Below are positions 25,205-33,641 of a stretch of DNA of 64,000 bases, one piece after another. The notes below the pieces were generated by a model. The model worked only from the letters and a program-made list of their open reading frames with translations, had not been told where the DNA came from and made no database searches. A program made the position numbers and the translations under genes. The stretch is taken from NCBI GenBank assembly GCA_040902225.1, contig JBBDXT010000007.1, forward strand, positions 565,088 through 629,087. Direction: 5' to 3'. How positions within the stretch are numbered: position 1 is the stretch's first letter; each line of letters opens with the position of its first letter. Source of the stretch: Chloroflexota bacterium. GTDB lineage: Bacteria > Chloroflexota > Limnocylindria > QHBO01.

Positions 25205-25665
25205 CCAGGAGTCGGCGCGTGGCCCTGGTCTGCAGCAGCGGCGGCCATCTGGCGCAGTTGCTGGTGCTGCGTCCGTGGTGGGAGCAGCTCGACAGGTTCT
25301 GGGTGACGTTCGACAAGCCGGATGCGAGAGGCGCTCTCGTCGGCGAGCGGCGGTACGCGTGCTACTTCCCGACCAATCGAAACCTCTGGAACTTCGCGCG
25401 GAATTCGGTCCTGGCATTCCGCATCCTGCGTCGCGAGCGCCCTGTTCTGGTTGTCTCGACCGGGGCCGGCGTGGCCGTGCCCTTCTTCGTGCTGGGAAAG
25501 CTGCTGTTCGGAACAAGAACCATCTATGTCGAAGTGGTCGATCGCGTCGACCGGCCTACCCTGACCGCGCGTCTGGTGCAGCGCTTCTGCGATCGGCTCC
25601 TTGTCCAGTGGCCCGAGCAGCAGGCGCTCTACCGTCAGGCGCTGTTGATCGGCCGGCTCTTGTGA
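25201..25665 (+). CDS. Alg14/PssD-like glycosyltransferase subunit
   Basis: This 154-residue protein opens with RRVALVCSSGGHLAQLLVLRPWW, the hallmark SSGGH of Alg14/PssD/EpsE membrane subunits, followed by RNLWNFARNSVLAFRILRRERPVLVVSTGAGVAVPFFVLGKL. Alg14-type proteins recruit the catalytic Alg13-type partner to the membrane and help bind the acceptor lipid. The partner is the next gene, overlapped by GTGA. The ATG at 25201 overlaps the previous stop (ATGA); a longer open frame to 24898 lies inside the upstream gene. Confidence 0.85.
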   Translation: MTRSRRVALVCSSGGHLAQLLVLRPWWEQLDRFWVTFDKPDARGALVGERRYACYFPTNRNLWNFARNSVLAFRILRRERPVLVVSTGAGVAVPFFVLGKLLFGTRTIYVEVVDRVDRPTLTARLVQRFCDRLLVQWPEQQALYRQALLIGRLL

Positions 25666-26159
25666 TCTTCGTCACCCTGGGCACGCATGAGCAGCCGATG
25701 CGGAGGCTGACCTCCGCCCTGGCGGCCGTGCCATCGACCCTTCCGCAGGTAGCACGATTTGTCATCCAGCACGGATACTCACCTGCCGTCGATGGCTGGG
25801 AGAGCGAGGCGATGATGAGCCCCAGCCGCATTGCAGAACTGACCGGAGCCGCCGACATCGTGGTCACCCATGGCGGGCCGGCATCAATCGCTCTCGCGCG
25901 CGGCGCTGGCAAGATCCCCGTCGTGGTGCCCCGCGCGAGCTCGTTCGGCGAACACGTTGACAATCACCAGATCGCCTACGCAAGGCGCCTCGCCATGGCC
26001 GGCGAGATCATCTTGGCCGAGGATCCGGCAAACATCGGTCGGATCCTGGCGGACTACGACCGACTTTCTAAGGAGCTGGCGTCGCCTTCGTCGCTCGATC
26101 CCACACCCGCCATTCGGCAATTCAGTGCGATTGCAGACGCGCTTCTGTACCAGCGCTGA
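25662..26159 (+). CDS. Alg13/PssE-like glycosyltransferase catalytic subunit
   Basis: The product is 165 residues from the overlapping GTG. It has IFVTLGTHEQPMRRL at the N terminus and ADIVVTHGGPASIALARGAGKIPVVVPR, then FGEHVDNHQ, the donor-site motifs of GT28 C-terminal domains (MurG, Alg13, PssE). Together with the preceding Alg14-like subunit it should transfer a sugar from a UDP donor to a lipid-linked acceptor. Its 3' end overlaps the convergent O-antigen ligase gene by 38 bp, so the two messages are complementary there. Confidence 0.88.
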   Translation: MIFVTLGTHEQPMRRLTSALAAVPSTLPQVARFVIQHGYSPAVDGWESEAMMSPSRIAELTGAADIVVTHGGPASIALARGAGKIPVVVPRASSFGEHVDNHQIAYARRLAMAGEIILAEDPANIGRILADYDRLSKELASPSSLDPTPAIRQFSAIADALLYQR

Positions 26160-27591
26160 CGAGCTCCCGCGCCGCCCCCGGCCACACGGCCAGCGCAGCC
26201 CCAACAACCGCCCAGACCGCGACTTGAACGTCCAGGAAGTACATGGGGTTGTTGAGGGCGCCCAGAACGTTGAAGCACACGAAGATCACCACGGCCGTAA
26301 CGCGCGGATTCCCGAGCCCGCGCACAGCCATCGCCACTGCAAATCGCCGGCTGCGGGCCAGAGCGACGACGACACCCGCCTGAATACCCAGAAAGATTCC
26401 TAGTCCCACTACACCGAGCTCGCCCAGAACGCCGATGTAGTCGTTGTGGGGGGGCACCCGCTTCACACCTGAGGCGCGCTCGACCGCAGCTGCAGTCCCG
26501 CCGGGGCCCGTGCCCAGGAGCGGCTGCTGCACCCACTCATCAAGCAGCGTTCTCCAAACAAAGAACCTGAAACGCATGCTGGCATCCATTATCACTTCGG
26601 GATCTTCCGGCTCCGCCCCGGAGCCATTGCTGGATCCATCCGGGGGCGCGCTCGCCCCGGGATGGGGTTGATCGCCGCCAAGGCCGGCAACGATGGCGTC
26701 GACGAAGCGCCCGGCAAAATCAGGTCGAGCCAACAGGGCCCCCGCGATGATGATGGTCACCATCGCCACGCGTCGCCACCTGCCGGCGACTGCCAGTGGG
26801 ACAGCCAGCCCGGCCCATGCCGTCGCTGTCACGACGCGGGTCGCAGAAGCGATGATTGCCGCGCCACCCAGCACACTGAGGAGGAGGCCGGCGCGACGGA
26901 CCCGGCCGGGCACGCCCGGTCCGAGCGTGAGAAAGGCGGCCAAAAGAACGAACAGGCCTGCGAAGGCCAAGGCGATCGGGCCACTCGCTCCCAGTGCTTC
27001 GGCCCGGAATGCGCCGTTCATGAGGCGCGCACCCCCGGTCAACAGCTGGAGAATCCCCCACGCGCTCGGGATGGCGAACCCGATCATGGCCGACAGCATC
27101 AGCTGTCGGTAGCGCTCCGGAGTCGCGATCAAGCGCTTAGCAAGCGCGAAGGCGCCGAAGAAGGCCGTCCAACGGGCGACATACGGCATCCACGCAAAAG
27201 CGGACTCCCCTCGTGCCGAAGCCAGCAGGGCAGCGTACAGGACGAATCCAAGCATCGCGATCTCGAGGCGGCTCGGTCGCGCCCCCCTGATGGCAAGCAC
27301 GACAGCCATGCCCGCGAACAACGTCGCCACGCCAAAGGTCAGCACCAGACGGGCATCAAGTATGCGGGAGTTGATCTCCATGACCTCCGCATGCCAACCG
27401 ACGGTGGTGATGGGCAGCACACCGACCGCGACGATCACCATCAGCTGGGGTTCTGCGATGGCGAGCAGGACGAGGGCTGCCAGAACCACACCTGCGCCGG
27501 CTGGCTGCTGCAACGTGAGAAGGAGCAGGCCGGCCACGAGCAGACCGCCGGCTGCCAGCATGGGCCCGTGGAGTGGCAGCCAGCGGATCAC
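26122..27591 (-). CDS. O-antigen ligase / polymerase family membrane protein (Wzy/WaaL-like)
   Basis: This 489-residue protein has about twelve hydrophobic segments. A large extracytoplasmic loop near the C terminus contains VPPHNDYIGVLGELGVVGLGIF, the conserved O-antigen ligase (Wzy_C) motif, preceded by a disordered Gly/Pro/Ser stretch (GASAPPDGSSNGSGAEPEDPE). It either polymerises repeat units or moves finished glycan to an acceptor; sequence does not decide. The start is GTG 27591 on the minus strand with no clear ribosome site. It is convergent with the Alg13-like gene and divergent from the pyruvyl transferase gene. Confidence 0.82.
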   Translation of the reverse strand: MIRWLPLHGPMLAAGGLLVAGLLLLTLQQPAGAGVVLAALVLLAIAEPQLMVIVAVGVLPITTVGWHAEVMEINSRILDARLVLTFGVATLFAGMAVVLAIRGARPSRLEIAMLGFVLYAALLASARGESAFAWMPYVARWTAFFGAFALAKRLIATPERYRQLMLSAMIGFAIPSAWGILQLLTGGARLMNGAFRAEALGASGPIALAFAGLFVLLAAFLTLGPGVPGRVRRAGLLLSVLGGAAIIASATRVVTATAWAGLAVPLAVAGRWRRVAMVTIIIAGALLARPDFAGRFVDAIVAGLGGDQPHPGASAPPDGSSNGSGAEPEDPEVIMDASMRFRFFVWRTLLDEWVQQPLLGTGPGGTAAAVERASGVKRVPPHNDYIGVLGELGVVGLGIFLGIQAGVVVALARSRRFAVAMAVRGLGNPRVTAVVIFVCFNVLGALNNPMYFLDVQVAVWAVVGAALAVWPGAARELVSAGTEARLQSH

Positions 27592-27714
27592 GGGGGTTCG
27601 CAGGCGGGGAGCTCGATTTGCAGACGCGCCCGAGTCTGGTCGCCAGCTTCTCGCTGACCTGTCGGGCGGTATCCTCGTCCCAGAATCTGGCGGCCGACCA
27701 TCTGAGAGGGCTTC

Positions 27715-28830
27715 TTGCTACTGCTGTTACATCGTGCCATCAGGAATGCAGGTGACTTCCTCATCTTCGACCGCGCGGTAAAGCTCTTTCGTGCCTTTCG
27801 CCCAACGGCGAAGCTTGTCGTGGCCAAGGCTTGGCTTCCGTTGACCGATCAGTTTCGTCTCGTCGAGCTCCAGGCGTTCGACGCCGTGGTCGTGTGCGGG
27901 GGTCCGGGTTATCAGAACGGCCTGTACCCACAAGTCTACCCACTCGCTGACCTCTCAAGACTCCACTCACCGGTCGTCCTACTGGCTCTCGGCAGCTATT
28001 CGTTCCCGGGCACGCCATCCCAATTGCGGATCTCGCGCTTTGACGGACCTACACGTGCGTTCTTGGATGAAGTACAGCAGCGGGCTCCGTACCTCGGAGC
28101 CCGTGACAGACTCACCGAGGAGCTGCTACACGTGAACGGGATTTCGGAGGTGCTCATGACCGGTGATCCAGCGTGGTATGACCTGGAGCACATGGACAAG
28201 GTTGGGCCCACCGGCTCCAACATCAGGTCGCTCGCCTTCACGCCTCCGGCCTCCGCTGTCTTCGCGGGACAGGCGCTCCGTCTCATGCGGCGGCTGGCGA
28301 AAGAGCTGCCGCGGTCGCGCGGAACGGTTGTTTTTCATCGTGGATTGCAGCGACGATACGCGGCTGAGGCAGGGCGCTTGGGGTGGTCGATTGAGGACAT
28401 CTCCGGTTCTCTCGATGGCTTCCAGTTCTATGACAGTGTTGATCTTCATGTCGGCTACAGGGTCCATGCTCACCTCTATTGCCTGAGCCACGCCCTCCGC
28501 AGTTACCTGATCGCCGAGGATTCTCGGGGTATTGGCGCACTGCAAACATTGGGTCCTCTTGGAGTGGATCCCCTCACACGTCACGATCGCTCGTGGCGGC
28601 CGCTGCAACGGGTTCGGCTTGTGGCAGGGAACCTCGCCCGGCTTCCTGGTCCCGTCTCAGATCGTTTGCTCGAGGTGTTGGCACCCGCGGTGACGGCGGA
28701 AATCGGCGACGAACTGATGGCTCAGCTCGCCCTTGATCAATCGGGGTCCTGGCAAAGGCTCAGGCAGGCACGGGAGACGATGAGGCTCACACTTCCAGTC
28801 ATGCGGACGATGATCGAGAGTATTCCGTGA
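27715..28830 (+). CDS. Polysaccharide pyruvyl transferase family protein
   Basis: The product is 371 residues from a TTG start with GAGAGGG upstream. It has the family's opening NAGDFLIFDRAVK (N-x-GD), VVVCGGPGYQNGLYP, LALGSYSFPG, YLGARDRLTEELL and GDPAWYD, and the C-terminal HVGYRVHAHLYCLSHALRSYLIAEDSRG with its His. Such enzymes add pyruvate ketals from PEP to sugars of exopolysaccharide or wall polymers, giving negative charge. It heads an operon with the two nonulosonic acid genes, overlapping the next by GTGA. Base composition is visibly less GC-rich than in neighbouring genes, a possible sign of transfer. Confidence 0.82.
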   Translation: MLLLLHRAIRNAGDFLIFDRAVKLFRAFRPTAKLVVAKAWLPLTDQFRLVELQAFDAVVVCGGPGYQNGLYPQVYPLADLSRLHSPVVLLALGSYSFPGTPSQLRISRFDGPTRAFLDEVQQRAPYLGARDRLTEELLHVNGISEVLMTGDPAWYDLEHMDKVGPTGSNIRSLAFTPPASAVFAGQALRLMRRLAKELPRSRGTVVFHRGLQRRYAAEAGRLGWSIEDISGSLDGFQFYDSVDLHVGYRVHAHLYCLSHALRSYLIAEDSRGIGALQTLGPLGVDPLTRHDRSWRPLQRVRLVAGNLARLPGPVSDRLLEVLAPAVTAEIGDELMAQLALDQSGSWQRLRQARETMRLTLPVMRTMIESIP

Positions 28831-30482
28831 CCGAGAATCGTCCGATCTCGACTGCCTTCCGTACGCTGGTTATCATCCCCGCACGCGGCGGCTCGAAAGG
28901 GATCCCACGTAAGAACCTCCGCGCCCTGCGCGGTGAGCCGCTGATCTCGTATGTTATCCGCACGGCGCTGGCTTCGCGCTTTCGCCCAGATGTCTATGTC
29001 TCGAGCGAGGATGACGAGATCCTCTCGATCGCGGAGAAGCTGGGCGCGACCCCCCACCGCCGACCTCGCGGGCTGGCCGAGGACGAAACGACGCTAGACG
29101 CGGTGGTCTTCGAGGCTTTTCGAGAGATCACCGCCGGACGGCTGGACGCCTACGACCTGGTGGCGACTATCCAGCCTACGTCCCCCCTGCTCCGAACGGC
29201 ATCGCTCGATGCCGCCATCGAAGGGCTTCTCGCTTCCGGCGACGACACTGTCATCTCGGCGATACGGGACGCGCATCTCACCTGGACCGTCAATGACGGC
29301 CGTTTCGTTCCCAACTACGAGGAGCGAAGAAACCGGCAGGACCTGCCGCCGCTCTTCCGCGAGACCGGCGGGTTTCTGATCTCCCGTGCGTCTGTGCTGA
29401 CGCCGGACGCCCGGATCGGAGATCGAGTCTCGCTCCATCTGCTGACCGGCGGCGAGGCGGTCGACATTGACACCCTCGAGGATTTCAACCTCTGCGAGTG
29501 GTATCTGTCGCGGCGGCACGTACTGTTCGTTGTGAGCGGGTACCCAGAGATCGGACTCGGCCACGTCTATAACGCGATCACCATTGCCACCGACCTTGTA
29601 AAGCATGACCTGACCTTCCTGGTGGATCGGAGAAGCAAACTTGCGCTCGAGATCCTCTCGGGACATCACTACGCCGTCACCCGACAGGAGAGTGGGGACC
29701 TGGTCGAGGAGATCACCCACCTCGCACCGGACGTCGTGATCAACGACGTCCTCGATACATCCGAGGATTACGTCCGCGCTCTCAAGAAGCTCGGGATCAA
29801 GGTCATCAACTTTGAGGACCTGGGACCCGGCGCCCTGTACGCGGACCTCGTCATCAATGCCATATATCCCGAGCGGCAGATCCACCCCAACCACTATTTC
29901 GGCCATCGATACTTCTGTGCTCGCACGGAATTCACGTTGACGGCTCCCAAGCTGGTCGATGGTCCGGTTTCGCGCGTATTGCTGACCTTCGGCGGAACGG
30001 ATCTCAACAATTTGACGGCCAAGGTGCTGACCGCCATCCATGGCTACTGCCAAGAACATGGGATCTCGGTCGATGTTGTCGCAGGAATGGGCTATCAACG
30101 GTTCGAGACGCTGCAACGCTTTGCCGGTGTCGGCGTCGAAAGGAATGTCGCGAACATCTCCGATTTCATGCGGCGAGCCGACATCATCTTCACCTCGGCA
30201 GGCCGCACCGTCTTCGAGATCGCCTGCATCGGCACCCCCGCCATCGTTCTTGCTCAAAACGAACGCGAACTCACGCATCTGTTCGCGTCCGAAGAGCACG
30301 GTTTCGTCCACCTTGGCCTCGGCCGCGACGTGGAGGAGGCAACGATCCTCCAGGCCTTCCGCGAGCTCGTCGAGGAGTCTGGCATGCGGGAGCACATGAG
30401 CCGCTTGATGCTGGAACATGACATACGATCCGGGAAGGACCGCGTACTGCGCCTGCTCGACCAGGTGATTGGAGGCGAATGA
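28827..30482 (+). CDS. Fused acylneuraminate cytidylyltransferase / PseG-like UDP-sugar hydrolase
   Basis: This 551-residue protein joins two enzymes. Residues 1-230 form a CMP-sugar synthetase (IIPARGGSKGIPRKNLRALRGEPLISYVI, ATIQPTSPLLRTASLDAAI, ETGGFLI, DIDTLEDFNL) of the NeuA/PseF/SpsF family. From residue 231 a GT-B-like domain begins with LFVVSGYPEIGLGHVYNA, matching the catalytic GHxxR region of PseG/SpsG, then FGGTDLNNLTAK and TSAGRTVFEIACIGTPAIVLAQN. PseG removes UDP from a 2,4-diacetamido sugar; the CMP-synthetase activates the finished nonulosonic acid. The two steps flank that of NeuB (next gene, 4-nt overlap). In Bacillus the equivalents SpsF and SpsG are separate proteins. Confidence 0.85.
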   Translation: MTENRPISTAFRTLVIIPARGGSKGIPRKNLRALRGEPLISYVIRTALASRFRPDVYVSSEDDEILSIAEKLGATPHRRPRGLAEDETTLDAVVFEAFREITAGRLDAYDLVATIQPTSPLLRTASLDAAIEGLLASGDDTVISAIRDAHLTWTVNDGRFVPNYEERRNRQDLPPLFRETGGFLISRASVLTPDARIGDRVSLHLLTGGEAVDIDTLEDFNLCEWYLSRRHVLFVVSGYPEIGLGHVYNAITIATDLVKHDLTFLVDRRSKLALEILSGHHYAVTRQESGDLVEEITHLAPDVVINDVLDTSEDYVRALKKLGIKVINFEDLGPGALYADLVINAIYPERQIHPNHYFGHRYFCARTEFTLTAPKLVDGPVSRVLLTFGGTDLNNLTAKVLTAIHGYCQEHGISVDVVAGMGYQRFETLQRFAGVGVERNVANISDFMRRADIIFTSAGRTVFEIACIGTPAIVLAQNERELTHLFASEEHGFVHLGLGRDVEEATILQAFRELVEESGMREHMSRLMLEHDIRSGKDRVLRLLDQVIGGE

Positions 30483-31543
30483 GACTCGGAGACCTGATTG
30501 CTGGCCATCTACGTCGGGACGACGAGCTCCCGACTCGCCCATTCGTGATTGCTGAGGCGGGGGTTAATCACGAGGGGTCAATGGAGATCGCACGCCGTTT
30601 GATCCACGAGGCGGCAGAGGGCGGGGCAGATGCGATCAAGTTCCAAACCTATCGGGCGGACACGCTGGCGTCGCGTGATTCACCCGCGTACTGGGATACG
30701 TCGGAGGAGCCTACTCATAGCCAATTCGAACTCTTCCGTCGATACGACACGTTCTGGAAGAGCGAGTTTGAGGCTCTCAAAGTGGAATGCGATTCGGCAG
30801 GCATCGAGTTCATGTCCACCCCATTCGACACCGAGTCGGCGGACTTCCTCAACGACCTCATGGACGTCTACAAGATCTCGTCCTCGGACCTGACCAACCT
30901 GCCCTTCATCAGCCTCATCTGCAGATTCGGCAAACCGGTCCTGCTGTCCACCGGCGCTTCATACCTGTGGGAGATTGAGGAGGCCGTTCAGGTGATCCGC
31001 GACGGGGGAAATCCATTCTGCTTGATGCATTGCATCCTGAACTACCCGACGGCCGACTTCGACGCCAATCTCGCGATGATCCATGACCTGCGGCGTCGTT
31101 TCCCTGAAGCTCTGCCGGGCTATTCAGACCACACCCGGCCGAACGAGGAGATGGATGTCCTGACGGTCGCTGCCCTGTCCGGCGCCCGCGTGCTTGAGAA
31201 GCATTTCACCCACGATAAGACCCTCCCCGGAAATGACCACTACCACGCCATGGACATGCGTGACCTGAAAGAGTTTCGCCGGCGCAATGACCGCATCGTG
31301 GGGCTGCTCGGCCAGCCTCACAAGCGACCCCTGCCTTCCGAAGAGCCGTCCCGTCAGAACGCGCGCCGTAGTCTCGTCGCTCGCGTGACCCTGTCGCGCG
31401 GCACTCTCATTGCCGAGGACAATCTCACGTGGAAGCGTCCGGCGTCGGGCATCAGTCCCCGGGAGATCAACCGCGTCGTCGGCCGGCGCGCCGCCATCGA
31501 CATTGCCGAAGACGCCATCCTGCAATGGAGCATGCTGGACTGA
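30479..31543 (+). CDS. N-acetylneuraminate synthase family protein (NeuB/PseI/LegI/SpsE)
   Basis: This 354-residue protein has an N-terminal TIM barrel with FVIAEAGVNHEGSMEIARRLI, ADAIKFQTYRAD, FMSTPFDTESADFL, YKISSSDLTNLPFI and GYSDHTRPNE, and a C-terminal SAF/antifreeze-like domain (about 290-350, RSLVARVTLSRGTLIAEDNLTWKRPASGISP). It condenses PEP with a 6-carbon amino sugar to give a nine-carbon nonulosonic acid (sialic, pseudaminic or legionaminic). It follows the CMP-synthetase/PseG fusion with 4-nt overlap. No PseB/PseC/PseH or LegB/LegC genes are in the window, so the exact acid is open. The operon ends here; degraded sequence follows. Confidence 0.9.
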   Translation: MRLGDLIAGHLRRDDELPTRPFVIAEAGVNHEGSMEIARRLIHEAAEGGADAIKFQTYRADTLASRDSPAYWDTSEEPTHSQFELFRRYDTFWKSEFEALKVECDSAGIEFMSTPFDTESADFLNDLMDVYKISSSDLTNLPFISLICRFGKPVLLSTGASYLWEIEEAVQVIRDGGNPFCLMHCILNYPTADFDANLAMIHDLRRRFPEALPGYSDHTRPNEEMDVLTVAALSGARVLEKHFTHDKTLPGNDHYHAMDMRDLKEFRRRNDRIVGLLGQPHKRPLPSEEPSRQNARRSLVARVTLSRGTLIAEDNLTWKRPASGISPREINRVVGRRAAIDIAEDAILQWSMLD

Positions 31544-31668
31544 ACGCGCCAACACAACCCGTGCCACCGTAGAGCATCCGTGGAAGGGTGCAATGCATCT
31601 CCACTCCGCGCTTCGGGGCCGTGTGTCACTGCTGTCGGTGGCGCTAACGTCCTCGATCACACGTTTGA

Positions 31669-31923
31669 GCTGACGCCATCGTCGCCAATGCGTACGCGTA
31701 CCTCAAGGCCGGTGGGGAGTTTGCCCTCTCAGCCGACCTTCACGCCGGCAGTCACGGCGGACATATGCATCCGGTGCATCTCGACCGTGATGTGGTGCGC
31801 GCCTCGCTCACGCGGACGGGATTCGAACTGCTTCGCGAATACGACGGGCTGGGGCCGACCGGCACCGAGAGCTACGGACACGGGCGTGCGTACACCGTCA
31901 TCGGGCGCCGTAGTGTGGCTTGA
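31669..31923 (+). pseudogene. Methyltransferase C-terminal remnant without start
   Basis: This 84-codon frame opens after a stop at 31666 with no start codon. It reads AYLKAGGEFALSADLHAG, then GGHMHPVHLDRDVVRASL, TGFELLREYDGLG and ESYGHGRAYTVIGRR before a TGA. That order (LKxGGxF, later GFxLLREYD, final YTVIGRR) matches the C-terminal third of a class I SAM-dependent methyltransferase. The SAM-binding N-terminal part is absent; the preceding 125 bp after neuB show no continuous coding frame. It is best read as a decayed remnant of a glycan-modifying methyltransferase gene. The family call rests on pattern only. Confidence 0.5.
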
Positions 31924-31991
31924 CCGCTCCGCGACACGGCCTGAGACGTCTTGAGAAGGCCAGCCGAACCTTCGGGGGATCCGGGCCTAAC

Positions 31992-33524
31992 TTACCCTCT
32001 CCCGAGCATGTCCCTCTTGATCGCTGAGGACGAGCCCGCGGCCAACGCCAGGTCGGCTCCTTCATGCAGCAGGCCGACCAGCGACCGCCACGGCTGCCGG
32101 CAGAGCAGGGCGCCACCCGCCGCGTACGCCATTGCAATTGCCAGCCCGGCCAGCATCCCTGTCGGCGATGGGTGGGGAACGGCAAGAGTCGCGGCCACGG
32201 CGAGCAGAGCGCCAAGGAGCAGGAGTGAAAGACGCGGCCAGTCGAGATCGAGCGGAAACCGATGTCGGGCCAACCAGTAAGTCGCACCGGCGTAGCAGCC
32301 GTACCCGATGACCGTCGACCAAGCGGCACCCATAATGCCGAGCCTCGGGATCAGCAGCAGGTTGAATCCGACGTTGACGGCCGCCGCCGCGAGCGTGATC
32401 AGCGGCAGCGAGCCGGTCGAGCGCCCGAGCATGATCACGCCCACCAGCATCACGTAGAACCCATACAGGGTCGACCCGAGGGCCACGACCGAGATCACGT
32501 CGGCTGCTCGCGCATAGCTGACCGGCGCGATGATCGCGACGATCTCATGGCTGGTGGCACTCAGCAAGACTGCCAGGGACAGGAACAAGAGGGCCGCGAC
32601 CGTGACCATGTGGCGGTGCAGCCTGGGACCCATGGCAAGCTCGCCGAGGCGATAGAGCACCGGGGTCCAGGCGGCCTGGACCGATACGGCCACCAGCGTC
32701 ACGACATAACCGATCTGGTATCCGAGGCTGTAGATGCCGATCTCGGCTCGTGCGGCGATCGTGGGTAGACCGATGACCAAGCCGATGAGCCACCGGTCAG
32801 ACACGTTCATCATCCACTGTGAGAGCCCATGCGGGACGAGGGGTATGCCGAACCTCAGGGAGCGTGCAACCAGCCTCATGTCGACCCGCGGCGAGCCCAA
32901 GCGGAGTAGGACGTAGGCGGCCGCGAGCACGGTGACGATACCGCCCGCCAGCTGCCCGACGAGGCCACCCGACGTCCCGGCTCGGAAGCCCAGGATGAGC
33001 ACGAGCGACGCGAGCGCTGTAGCCACGACGACGCTGAGCGTGAAGGCCAGGTAGGCAACCGGCTGCTCGGTGGCGCGCAGAAAGACCGTGGGGATGTATT
33101 GGAAGGTCAGCGTCAGGGCCGATGCGACCATGAGCGCACCGAGCGGCCAGAAGTCGATCCCGACGAAGATGATATTGAACATAGGAGCCAGGACGGTCGC
33201 CACCAATGCCACCCCAACCACGCCGCTGACCAAGGTGGTCGCTGCCACGCTCGCATAGAGGTGCGAGCGACCCACACCATCGGCGTCGAAATGGAATCGC
33301 ATCAAGGCCGCGTCGAGGCCGAGGCGAAAGAGAATCGCCAAGAGACCGGCGACGGGGATCAGCAACATGAGAGCCCCGAACTCAGCCTGGCTCATGAACC
33401 GCACGTAGACGGGCAGCAGCAGGAACAGCCCGAGCCGGGGAAGCAGATTGGCAACGACAAAGAGGGCGGATGCGCGGGCAATCCTGGTCGGTGCCTGCCG
33501 TGCCGACCGCGTTACCTCGGACAT
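31992..33524 (-). CDS. Polysaccharide flippase, Wzx/MATE-like (first copy)
   Basis: The product is 510 residues from the ATG at 33524, with about 12-14 hydrophobic segments of the polysaccharide transporter (PST/MOP) family. The start is chosen because TAGAAT lies 7 nt upstream on the minus strand and the mature homologous part (ARASALFVVANLLPRLGLFLLLPVYVRFM) follows; an ATG at 33602 would add 26 unlikely residues. These proteins flip undecaprenyl-linked repeat units across the membrane for the Wzy-type polymerases encoded in this region. A second flippase gene is at 44360. Confidence 0.82.
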   Translation of the reverse strand: MSEVTRSARQAPTRIARASALFVVANLLPRLGLFLLLPVYVRFMSQAEFGALMLLIPVAGLLAILFRLGLDAALMRFHFDADGVGRSHLYASVAATTLVSGVVGVALVATVLAPMFNIIFVGIDFWPLGALMVASALTLTFQYIPTVFLRATEQPVAYLAFTLSVVVATALASLVLILGFRAGTSGGLVGQLAGGIVTVLAAAYVLLRLGSPRVDMRLVARSLRFGIPLVPHGLSQWMMNVSDRWLIGLVIGLPTIAARAEIGIYSLGYQIGYVVTLVAVSVQAAWTPVLYRLGELAMGPRLHRHMVTVAALLFLSLAVLLSATSHEIVAIIAPVSYARAADVISVVALGSTLYGFYVMLVGVIMLGRSTGSLPLITLAAAAVNVGFNLLLIPRLGIMGAAWSTVIGYGCYAGATYWLARHRFPLDLDWPRLSLLLLGALLAVAATLAVPHPSPTGMLAGLAIAMAYAAGGALLCRQPWRSLVGLLHEGADLALAAGSSSAIKRDMLGRG

Positions 33525-33531
33525 CGAAGCG

Positions 33532-33537
33532 ATTCTA
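33532..33537 (-). promoter_or_regulatory. -10 hexamer TAGAAT for the first flippase gene, leaderless arrangement
   Basis: On the minus strand TAGAAT ends 7 nt before ATG 33524. It decides the start codon of this gene. Confidence 0.55.
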
Positions 33538-33641
33538 GGCGTTCGGTAACATGGGCTGGACACATGCCAAGGGTGCGCGTTCATCCATGACGTCCCATGC
33601 AATGTTGGGATCCCGCCATCGGATGCTGCGCTGAGGTGCTT

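Noticed and set aside
26662..27657. 331-codon plus-strand open frame opposite the O-antigen ligase gene
   Set aside because: Extremely rich in Arg, Gly, Gln and His with no membrane or domain signal, whereas the minus strand encodes a clear polytopic protein.
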